Assembly: GCA_017443165.1 (NCBI GenBank)
Contig: JAFSOW010000055.1
Coordinates: 1-10,969, forward strand
DNA length: 10,969 bases
Reading direction: 5' to 3'
Source of the DNA: Acidaminococcaceae bacterium
GTDB taxonomy: Bacteria > Bacillota > Negativicutes > Acidaminococcales > Acidaminococcaceae
Made by a program: the position numbers and the translations under genes. Shown in pieces: positions 6,303 through 10,969 of the stretch. Each line of letters begins with the position of its first letter. The stretch's first letter is position 1. The notes under the pieces were generated by a model that saw nothing but the letters and a program-made list of their open reading frames with translations, was not told the origin of the DNA and searched no databases.

Positions 6303-6946
6303 GCCCTGTCATGATCGGGCCCAGCAGTTCACATACGGCGGGCGCCTGCCGGCTGGGGCTTCTGGCAGCGGGGATCCTGGGGGAACGGCCCCGGAAGGCG
6401 GAAATTTTACTGCACGGTTCTTTTGCCCATACCTATAAAGGACACGGGACGGACCGGGCCCTGATTGCCGGTCTGATGGGATGGCAGCCCGATGACGCAC
6501 GCATTCCCGACGCATTGCGCCTGGCGGAGGAAGCCGGTATGGAGTTTTCATTTACACCGGGGGATCTTGGCTCGATGGCGCATCCGAATTCCGTCCAGTT
6601 CCGGCTGACCGGGGCAAAGGGCAATGCCTGCGAAATCATCGGGGCGTCCATCGGCGGCGGGCAGATCATGGTGACCAACGTGGACGGCTACCCCGTAGAA
6701 TTAAGGGGCGTGCTGCCCGCGCTGTTTGTTCCCCACCGGGACGAGCCGGGGGTCATTGCGCTGGTAAGCACGATTCTGGCACAGAAAATGATCAATATTG
6801 CCTCCATGCGGGTGTTCCGCGAAGGCAAAGGGGAAACGGCGACCATGGTCATCGAGTGCGACCAGCCGGTTCCGGCGGACGTGATCCGTCATCTGGAAGA
6901 ACTGGGGCCGGTAAAGCTGGTACGGTTTGTGGATAAAGTATCGTGA
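6263..6946 (+). CDS. sdaAB: L-serine dehydratase, iron-sulfur type, beta subunit
   Basis: With the alpha subunit this forms the oxygen-sensitive 4Fe-4S enzyme that deaminates L-serine to pyruvate and ammonia in the cytoplasm. The family signature FDIIGPVMIGPSSSHTAGA lies at residues 10-28, and an ACT-type domain starts near DEPGVIALV (about residue 150) and runs to the end. The ATG at 6263 gives 227 residues; the usual length is about 220. This start is a compromise. The ribosome binding site lies downstream of it, and the ATG that the site would serve (6282) is one base out of frame. If a T is missing from the run at 6289-6292, the true product would be 221 residues starting MNIFDIIG. The gap to sdaAA is 16 bases. 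The two genes are certainly one operon, possibly with the XRE gene upstream. Confidence 0.93.
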   Translation: MEGERKHEHFDIIGPVMIGPSSSHTAGACRLGLLAAGILGERPRKAEILLHGSFAHTYKGHGTDRALIAGLMGWQPDDARIPDALRLAEEAGMEFSFTPGDLGSMAHPNSVQFRLTGAKGNACEIIGASIGGGQIMVTNVDGYPVELRGVLPALFVPHRDEPGVIALVSTILAQKMINIASMRVFREGKGETATMVIECDQPVPADVIRHLEELGPVKLVRFVDKVS

Positions 6947-6962
6947 CGCGGAGGAATGATCC

Positions 6963-7865
6963 ATGAAGAAAGATAAATTGTCGTGGGCCCGGCTGGTCAG
7001 TGAGGCAGAAGCGAAACAGCTTCCGTTGATAGACTATTTACTGGAGAGAAGCGCGGCGCAGGTTGAAACAGACAAAGACGCTGTTCTGAAAAAAACGGAG
7101 AGCATGCTGCAGGTCATGGAAGAAGCTGTTGCCTACGGCATGACAGGCGTGAAATCCAACAGCGGGCTGACCGGCGGTTCCGCTAAAAAGTTAAAGGAAT
7201 ATATTACGGCGGCTGCGGACAAAAGGTCGCAGGATCTGTTAGGGCCTGTTGCGGGAACGGCCGTTATGTACGCCCTGGCCGCGGCGGAGGCCAATGCGGC
7301 CATGGGCCGTATTGTGGCGGCGCCTACCGCGGGAGCCAGCGGGATTTTGCCGGGGATTCTTCTGTCGCTGAAGGAAAACTGCGGCGTGCCAAGGAAGAAA
7401 CTGGTGGAGGCTCTTCTGGTGGCCGGCGTGATCGGCGAAGTGATCGCCAACCGGGCGTCCATCGCCGGCGCTACCGGAGGCTGCCAGGCGGAATGCGGCA
7501 GCGGCGCGGCCATGGCCGCGGGGGCGGTGGTCTATGTTTTCGGGGGGAACGGGAAACAGATCGGCGACGCGGTTTCCATCGTTTTTAAAAATATGCTGGG
7601 ACTGGTCTGCGATCCGGTGGCGGGGCTGGTGGAAGTCCCCTGCATCAAGCGCAACGCGGGCAGCGTGATGCAGTGCCTGCTGGCCGCGGAACTGGCGCTG
7701 GCCGGCGTGGGCAGTTTCATTCCGGCGGATGAGGCAATCGACGCCATGGACAAGGTAGGACGTTCCCTGCCCGGCGGGCTCCGGGAAACGGCGGAAGGCG
7801 GACTGGCCGTGACCCCGACCGCAAAAGCCTGGACGGAAAATTATTTTAAAAAGATTCATGGTTGA
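6963..7865 (+). CDS. sdaAA: L-serine dehydratase, iron-sulfur type, alpha subunit
   Basis: This catalytic subunit carries the 4Fe-4S cluster that activates serine for dehydration to pyruvate. It has 300 residues, a normal length. C174, C216 and C227 have the same spacing (42 and 11) as the cluster cysteines 343, 385 and 396 of the Legionella single-chain enzyme. Conserved stretches include SNSGLTGGSAKKL (65-77), AAPTAGASGILPG (119-131) and GLVCDPVAGLVEVPC (213-227). The C-terminus ends in KKIHG without the tail cysteine of single-chain type 2 enzymes, as expected for the two-subunit type. The ATG at 6963 has GGAGG 8 bases upstream. No terminator follows: the TGA stop lies inside the -35 box of the tRNA promoter, so sda transcripts could read into the tRNA genes. 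Confidence 0.97.
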   Translation: MKKDKLSWARLVSEAEAKQLPLIDYLLERSAAQVETDKDAVLKKTESMLQVMEEAVAYGMTGVKSNSGLTGGSAKKLKEYITAAADKRSQDLLGPVAGTAVMYALAAAEANAAMGRIVAAPTAGASGILPGILLSLKENCGVPRKKLVEALLVAGVIGEVIANRASIAGATGGCQAECGSGAAMAAGAVVYVFGGNGKQIGDAVSIVFKNMLGLVCDPVAGLVEVPCIKRNAGSVMQCLLAAELALAGVGSFIPADEAIDAMDKVGRSLPGGLRETAEGGLAVTPTAKAWTENYFKKIHG

Positions 7866-7890
7866 CAGGTAAATTTGCCTGTGTTATAAT
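7862..7890 (+). promoter_or_regulatory. Perfect-consensus promoter of the tRNA operon
   Basis: TTGACA (7862-7867), exactly 17 bases, then TATAAT (7885-7890): every consensus base is present. The -35 overlaps the sdaAA stop codon. The spacer is largely the near-palindrome ACAGGTAAATTTGCCTGT (7865-7882), which has one mismatched pair. A small exact inverted repeat TAAGC-GAC-GCTTA (7903-7915) lies between the predicted start and tRNA-His. Confidence 0.93.
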
Positions 7891-7918
7891 AATTTCCGTC
7901 ATTAAGCGACGCTTATAT

Positions 7919-7995
7919 GGTGGGTATGGTGAAGCGGTTAACACGGCGGATTGTGGCTCCGTTACGCGCAGGTTCAAATCCTGTTACCCACCCCA
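7919..7995 (+). tRNA. tRNA-His (GUG)
   Basis: The extra G(-1) at 7919 faces discriminator C at 7992, the hallmark of tRNA-His. The acceptor arms are GTGGGTA and TACCCAC. The anticodon arm GCGGA-TTGTGGC-TCCGT gives GUG. The T-loop is TTCAAAT and CCA is encoded at 7993-7995. Confidence 0.97.
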
Positions 7996-8007
7996 ATTTT
8001 TTCATTT

Positions 8008-8083
8008 TGGGGTGTAGCCAAGTCGGTAAGGCACAGGACTTTGACTCCTGTATGCGTAGGTTCGAGCCCTGCCACCCCAGCCA
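8008..8083 (+). tRNA. tRNA-Gln (UUG)
   Basis: The acceptor arms TGGGGTG and CACCCCA have discriminator G. The anticodon arm CAGGA-CTTTGAC-TCCTG gives UUG. The T-arm is GTAGG-TTCGAGC-CCTGC with encoded CCA at 8081-8083. It follows tRNA-His after 12 bases in the same transcript. Confidence 0.97.
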
Positions 8084-8092
8084 GATTTTAAC

Positions 8093-8168
8093 GGTCCATT
8101 AGCTCAGTCGGTAGAGCACCTGACTTTTAATCAGGGTGTCCCGCGTTCGAGTCGCGGATGGATCACCA
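8093..8168 (+). tRNA. tRNA-Lys (UUU)
   Basis: The acceptor arms GGTCCAT and ATGGATC contain one G-T pair. The anticodon loop CTTTTAA gives UUU. The T-arm is CCGCG-TTCGAGT-CGCGG, with discriminator A and encoded CCA at 8166-8168. It is the last tRNA of the operon. Confidence 0.97.
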
Positions 8169-8175
8169 GAAAAAC

Positions 8176-8210
8176 AACTCCTGTTCTCCGGGAACAGGAG
8201 TTTTTTATTT
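8176..8210 (+). terminator. Terminator of the tRNA operon
   Basis: AACTCCTGTTC (8176-8186) pairs perfectly with GAACAGGAGTT (8192-8202) around a 5-base loop, followed by TTTTTTATTT. It starts eight bases after the tRNA-Lys CCA. Confidence 0.95.
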
Positions 8211-8227
8211 GCGACGGCAACAGGGGG

Positions 8228-8256
8228 TAGTATTTTTCTTCGTAATCGTATATAAT
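8228..8256 (+). promoter_or_regulatory. Possible corA promoter
   Basis: A perfect TATAAT lies at 8251-8256. The -35 is poor (TAGTAT at 8228-8233 with a 17-base spacer), so an activator or another start is possible. Transcription from near 8263 would give corA a leader of about 140 bases. Confidence 0.4.
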
Positions 8257-8275
8257 AAATTAGTTATAAGGGAAA

Positions 8276-8379
8276 GTGTTTTTATGATTTGCCATTAATT
8301 CCGCTGCGCCTTCCGGAGGAAACGTTACAGCCTGCAGGAACGCGACAGGACAGCAAGTAATGGCGAATCATGAAATCAC
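8276..8379 (+). promoter_or_regulatory. Structured 5' leader of corA, candidate regulatory RNA
   Basis: Bases 8280-8297 pair with 8358-8375 over 18 uninterrupted positions, two of them G-U. After one U-U mismatch, 8276-8278 pair with 8377-8379. The 60 bases enclosed include GCTG/CAGC (8303-8306, 8351-8354), a small hairpin formed by CCTTCCGGAGG (8309-8319), and CCTGCAGG (8331-8338). A four-codon ORF with ATG 8284 and TAA 8296-8298 starts inside the 5' arm. GGAGGAAAC (8315-8323) resembles the true corA ribosome binding site GGAGGAACC (8388-8396). I do not see the conserved bases of the M-box Mg2+ riboswitch. The structure is seen in the sequence; a regulatory role is inferred. Confidence 0.55.
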
Positions 8380-8400
8380 GCAGGAAAGGAGGAACCGGCC

Positions 8401-9351
8401 ATGTACAAAATTTTGAAAAGCTCCAACACCGGCGTTGATGAATTCGACATCGAAGACATGGAAAAAGGCTGCTGGATCGATATCGTCGCCCCTTCTACGG
8501 AAGAAATCGATGAAATCGCCGAAGCAACCCATATTTCCAGAGACTTTCTGACAGCCGCTCTGGACCGGGAAGAAAAAGCCCGTACGGAAATTGACGAAGA
8601 GCAGCTTCTGGTCGTCATCGACATTCCTTTTTTCCGCAGCAATAAAGATTACGACACCATGCCGTTAGGCATCATTGTCACAAAAGACGTCATCGTTACC
8701 GTCTGTCTGGAAAGCAACGCGGTAACGTCCGGCTTTAACGCCAGAACATACAAAATGTTCAGCACCTATAAGAAGACCCGGTTCCTGTTCCAGATCCTGT
8801 ATAAATCGGCCACGTTGTATCTGAAATATATCCGCAACATCATCCGCAGGACAGATGATTTGGAAGCGCATCTGCGTCAGGCCATGGAAAATTCCAAGCT
8901 GTTCAGCATGCTGGACCTGCAGAAATCCCTGACCTATTTCACCACGTCCCTGCGAAGCAATTACATGGTGACGGAAAAACTGCTGCGGCTGCGCACCACC
9001 GCCCAGACACAGCAGCTGATCAAGATGTACGAAGAAGACGAGGACCTGCTGGACGATGTTATCGTAGAATACAAGCAGGCCATTGAAATGGTCGAGATGT
9101 ACAGCCACATCGTGCAGAGCATGATGGAAGTGTTCGCTTCCATCATCAGTAACAACCTGAACCTGGTGATGCGGTTCCTGGCTTCGGTCACCATCATCCT
9201 GGCCATCCCCACGTTTATCTCCGGCCTGTGGGGCATGAACGTGCCGGTACCTTTCGCAGAGTTTACCCACGGTTTCTACATCGTGTTCGGACTCGCCTGC
9301 GTAGTGAGCCTGCTGGCCGGTTACTGGCTGTGGAAAAAGCATATGTTCTGA
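8401..9351 (+). CDS. corA: CorA-family magnesium/divalent cation transporter
   Basis: This inner-membrane channel-type transporter takes up Mg2+ (possibly also Co2+ or Ni2+) as a homopentamer. It has 316 residues, typical for the family. An acidic cytoplasmic N-terminal domain (1-120) comes first. The long helices (about 120-250) include the stalk, with an acidic EEDEDLLDD patch. TM1 (about 254-277) ends in the signature GMN at 278-280, followed by VPVPFAE. TM2 (about 290-311) ends in the basic tail WLWKKHMF. The ATG has GGAGG (8388-8392) 8 bases upstream. The gene stands alone, between the tRNA terminator and a two-way terminator, behind a structured leader that may control it. Metal preference cannot be read from the sequence. 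Confidence 0.95.
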   Translation: MYKILKSSNTGVDEFDIEDMEKGCWIDIVAPSTEEIDEIAEATHISRDFLTAALDREEKARTEIDEEQLLVVIDIPFFRSNKDYDTMPLGIIVTKDVIVTVCLESNAVTSGFNARTYKMFSTYKKTRFLFQILYKSATLYLKYIRNIIRRTDDLEAHLRQAMENSKLFSMLDLQKSLTYFTTSLRSNYMVTEKLLRLRTTAQTQQLIKMYEEDEDLLDDVIVEYKQAIEMVEMYSHIVQSMMEVFASIISNNLNLVMRFLASVTIILAIPTFISGLWGMNVPVPFAEFTHGFYIVFGLACVVSLLAGYWLWKKHMF

Positions 9352-9367
9352 ACTGGAATGACAAAAC

Positions 9368-9406
9368 AAAAAGGCAGTTCCCAAATCGGGAACTGCCTTT
9401 TTTATG
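9368..9406. terminator. Bidirectional terminator between corA and uspA
   Basis: GGCAGTTCCC (9373-9382) pairs perfectly with GGGAACTGCC (9388-9397) around AAATC. It is flanked by five A residues on the left and six T residues on the right, so it can work in both directions. It ends two bases before the uspA stop codon. Confidence 0.93.
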
Positions 9407-9407
9407 G

Positions 9408-9851
9408 TTATTTCACAATCAGTACCGGAATGTTGGAATACTGGGAGATTTTAGTACTTACGCTGCCCAAGAAGAATTCAGCCAGGCCGGAAAGCCCGCG
9501 GCTGCCCAGCACGATGGCATCCGCCTTCTCCGCTTTGGAAATAGTCAGGATGCGTTCGGAAGGATGTCCCAGTTCAATCCTGTAGTCGGCAGCGCCGGCA
9601 AAACCGGTCTCTGTCACTTTTTCCCTGGCCCGGGCCAGTATCTCTTTCCCTACTTCTTCCAGATCCGCGTTGCTCTGACTGATAATATTGTGGTCCAGAG
9701 GAACCGCCAGCAACGCAGCATTATTATAGGGCTGGATAACCGTCAGCACCAGCAGCTCGCCCTCAAACTTTTCTGCCAGGGCGCAGGCCTGCTCCAACGC
9801 GCGCCAGGCGCTTTCCGAACCGTCAACGGGAACTACGATTTTTTTAAACAT
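9408..9851 (-). CDS. Universal stress protein, UspA family, ATP-binding type
   Basis: This is a small cytoplasmic single-domain Usp protein, normally a dimer that binds ATP or another nucleotide. The N-terminal strand KKIVVPVDGSE carries the conserved Asp. The motif G-2x-G-9x-G-S is intact in GSRGLSGLAEFFLGS, and the protein ends in IPVLIVK, typical for the family. Three ATG codons compete (9869, 9857, 9851). GAAGGG (9863-9858) lies 6 bases before the last, so I take 9851, giving 147 residues. No clear promoter is seen. The 14-nt tandem repeats lie between this gene and the one upstream. The physiological role is not predictable from the family alone. Confidence 0.93.
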   Translation of the reverse strand: MFKKIVVPVDGSESAWRALEQACALAEKFEGELLVLTVIQPYNNAALLAVPLDHNIISQSNADLEEVGKEILARAREKVTETGFAGAADYRIELGHPSERILTISKAEKADAIVLGSRGLSGLAEFFLGSVSTKISQYSNIPVLIVK

Positions 9852-9881
9852 GTTCATCCCTTCTTTCATTATTTCTGTGTA

Positions 9882-9935
9882 TCAGGCAGAGCCGCCTGAA
9901 AGAACCTGCCTGAAAGGATCTGCCTGAAAGGATCT
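9882..9935 (-). repeat. Three tandem 14-nt repeats with an inverted repeat
   Basis: On the plus strand GCCTGAAAGAACCT (9894-9907) is followed directly by two identical copies of GCCTGAAAGGATCT (9908-9921, 9922-9935). TCAGGC (9882-9887) can pair with GCCTGA at the start of any copy. The array ends one base before the stop codon of the membrane-protein gene and lies upstream of uspA. Confidence 0.85.
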
Positions 9936-9936
9936 T

Positions 9937-10371
9937 CTACTCCTGCTCTTCTTCTGCGGCGCTGTTAATTTTCTGTTTCGGTTTGCCGTGTCTCCGCAGT
10001 TCTCGCTCCGCCGCCCGTTTTTCCCGCGCCTCACGGATGCGTCTGGACTTGGAGCTTTCCCTCCGCTGGAAATCCGTTTCCGGTTTTGCCTGGGGCTCGA
10101 TGTAAGTGCCGTGATTCCCGAACCGGTAGTACAGCGCGTAACCGATGATCAGCGCAATGGGGATAAAACCGACCAGATACCGCCATTTCCCTGCCGTAAG
10201 CACCAGGAAATTATAGCCCAGGGCGAAAATGGGAATCAGGATATAACTCAGTATCCTCGCATTCCGGGACCCCCGGCCAAAGAAACGCATGATTGCCACC
10301 CAGACGATAACGCCTACGGCAAAGCTGACAAACGACATGAACAGTAAAAACAGGAATATCTCGAAATTCAA
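9937..10371 (-). CDS. Unrecognised small membrane protein with charged C-terminal tail, TTG start
   Basis: I do not recognise this 144-residue family. Three hydrophobic segments are clear (about residues 4-29, 40-60 and 65-82). They are followed by a soluble tail of about 60 residues that is first strongly basic (SKSRRIREAREKRAAERELRRHG) and ends in an acidic run (EEEQE). The basic part would form an amphipathic or coiled helix in the cytoplasm and could bind nucleic acid, acidic lipid or a partner protein. The TTG start at 10371 is supported by GGAGG (10385-10381) with a 9-base spacer. An internal ATG at codon 12 would cut into the first membrane segment. Degenerate tandem repeats lie on both sides of the gene. 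It may be co-transcribed with the DUF697-like gene upstream and uspA downstream. Confidence 0.82.
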   Translation of the reverse strand: MNFEIFLFLLFMSFVSFAVGVIVWVAIMRFFGRGSRNARILSYILIPIFALGYNFLVLTAGKWRYLVGFIPIALIIGYALYYRFGNHGTYIEPQAKPETDFQRRESSKSRRIREAREKRAAERELRRHGKPKQKINSAAEEEQE

Positions 10372-10410
10372 ATCAGAAAACCTCCAAACGCTGTATTTCT
10401 ACAATTATTT

Positions 10411-10487
10411 ATTTTTTCAGCAATTACTAATTTTTCAGTAACTACTAATTTTTTCTGCAGTTACTTGTTTCTTCCGCAGCTGCTTAT
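10411..10487 (-). repeat. Four degenerate tandem repeats of 18-20 nt
   Basis: Copies lie at 10411-10429, 10430-10447, 10448-10467 and 10468-10487. On the plus strand they follow ATTTTTTCnGCAgTTACTA, with the last copy most diverged. They fill nearly all the gap between the DUF697-like gene, whose stop codon touches the last copy, and the small membrane protein. Confidence 0.7.
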
Positions 10488-10969
10488 TTACACATCAAAC
10501 TTCTTCGTTTCGTCGCCCAGCGGCTTGTCCTTGTCCGGGTCGTTCTTAAAGATGTCGATGTTGTCCTTCGCGTATTTCACCGCGTCGTCATACACTTTCT
10601 TGAAAGCGCTCAGGTCTTTCGGCTTGCCGGCCTTGATCCATTCCATGACAACCCGGCCAAGGCCATAGGTCATGCCGACGGCCAGGGGGATCTGCAGGGG
10701 GGCAAAGGGAATCAGCGTCGCCAGCTTGCCGCCGGCAAATACCGTGCCCATGGAACCCAGCAGGCTCACCGCCGCTTTTTCCGTAATCTTTTCTTCGTAA
10801 ACCGAGCCGATCTTCATGATCATATAAATATCGTTGGCGATCGTGGAAAGTGTGCCGAGACCCGGGACCACCACAATTACGCCGGCGCGGGCCGCCGCCC
10901 ATTTGCACAGGGAAAGAGCTTCTTCTTCCCTGTCCTTATCGTCGATTACCGTGATTTTTTCATCTGCCA
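10488..10969 (-). CDS. DUF697-like membrane-associated protein, N-terminus beyond window edge
   Basis: The frame is open to the right edge, so the start is missing; 159 codons are visible, including the stop. The visible part starts ADEKITVIDDKDREEEALSL. A helix and glycine-rich hydrophobic segment follow (KWAAARAGVIVVVPGLGTL), then IYMIMKIGSVYEEKITEKAA, a second hydrophobic stretch (LLGSMGTVFAGGK...LIPFAPLQIPLAVGMTYGLGRVVMEWI), and a polar tail. This order (a proline/glycine turn, a helix ending in M-x-x-I-G-x-x-Y, a second glycine-rich hairpin, T-Y-x-L-G-R) resembles DUF697, a domain often attached to Era-like GTPases. No GTPase motif is visible here. The GTG at 10874 is only an internal codon. 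Function unknown. Confidence 0.7.
   Translation of the reverse strand, partial: ADEKITVIDDKDREEEALSLCKWAAARAGVIVVVPGLGTLSTIANDIYMIMKIGSVYEEKITEKAAVSLLGSMGTVFAGGKLATLIPFAPLQIPLAVGMTYGLGRVVMEWIKAGKPKDLSAFKKVYDDAVKYAKDNIDIFKNDPDKDKPLGDETKKFDV

Noticed and set aside
7239..7859. 206-codon minus-strand frame inside sdaAA
   Set aside because: Antisense shadow of a well-supported enzyme gene; His/Arg/Gln-rich translation.
8276..8400. M-box (Mg2+) or NiCo riboswitch in the corA leader
   Set aside because: I could not find the conserved cores of either class; only the long stem and local hairpins are supported.
8665..9384. 239-codon minus-strand frame across corA
   Set aside because: Antisense shadow of corA; it also runs through the terminator.
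9228..9899. 223-codon plus-strand frame over uspA
   Set aside because: It crosses the end of corA and the two-way terminator and is antisense to uspA, whose nucleotide-binding motif is intact.
9882..10487. CRISPR array
   Set aside because: The repeats are directly adjacent, without unique spacers, and of different units; no cas genes are present.

Overview
The window looks like the chromosome of an anaerobic, amino-acid-fermenting bacterium of the Firmicutes type. The evidence is strong AGGAGG-type ribosome binding sites, consensus sigma-A promoters, tRNA genes with encoded CCA, a single-chain pyruvate:ferredoxin oxidoreductase, and a two-subunit iron-sulfur L-serine dehydratase. Moderate-to-high GC in the genes with AT-rich gaps would fit the Negativicutes (an Acidaminococcus-like organism). 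That placement is inference, not proof. No phage, insertion sequence, CRISPR array or defence island is visible.

Layout. 1-3054 (minus) is most of nifJ, cut by the window edge. A divergent AT-rich promoter region follows, then an unrecognised 163-residue gene on the plus strand (3257-3748). That gene converges, through a two-way terminator, on a divergent SLC1/DAACS-like transporter on the minus strand (3876-5045). Upstream of the transporter on the same strand lies tRNA-Leu(UAG) with its own terminator. The next 500 bases are AT-rich and hold an orphan-looking plus-strand promoter, a hairpin, a 27-nt palindrome and a possible 30-codon ORF. They lead to an XRE-family regulator (5780-6196) with its own good promoter. 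The serine dehydratase genes sdaAB and sdaAA follow. A consensus promoter overlapping the sdaAA stop drives tRNA-His, tRNA-Gln and tRNA-Lys, which end in a strong terminator. Then come a structured leader and corA (8401-9351). A two-way terminator separates corA from a minus-strand block: uspA, a small three-helix membrane protein, and a DUF697-like membrane protein cut by the right edge.

How the genes work together. Serine dehydratase makes pyruvate and ammonia from serine. NifJ oxidises pyruvate to acetyl-CoA with reduction of ferredoxin, so the two central enzymes here form a serine-fermentation route, although they are transcribed apart. The XRE regulator sits directly in front of sdaAB and could control it (inference from position).

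Most worth a second look: (1) the sdaAB start, where the good ribosome binding site and its ATG are one base out of frame with the enzyme; (2) the corA leader, which can fold into an 18-bp uninterrupted stem, carries a four-codon ORF and has a mimic of the corA Shine-Dalgarno sequence; (3) the SLC1-like transporter, which keeps the substrate-site Asp and Arg of helix 8 but has lost the acidic Na+ ligands; (4) the structured gap at 5253-5779.
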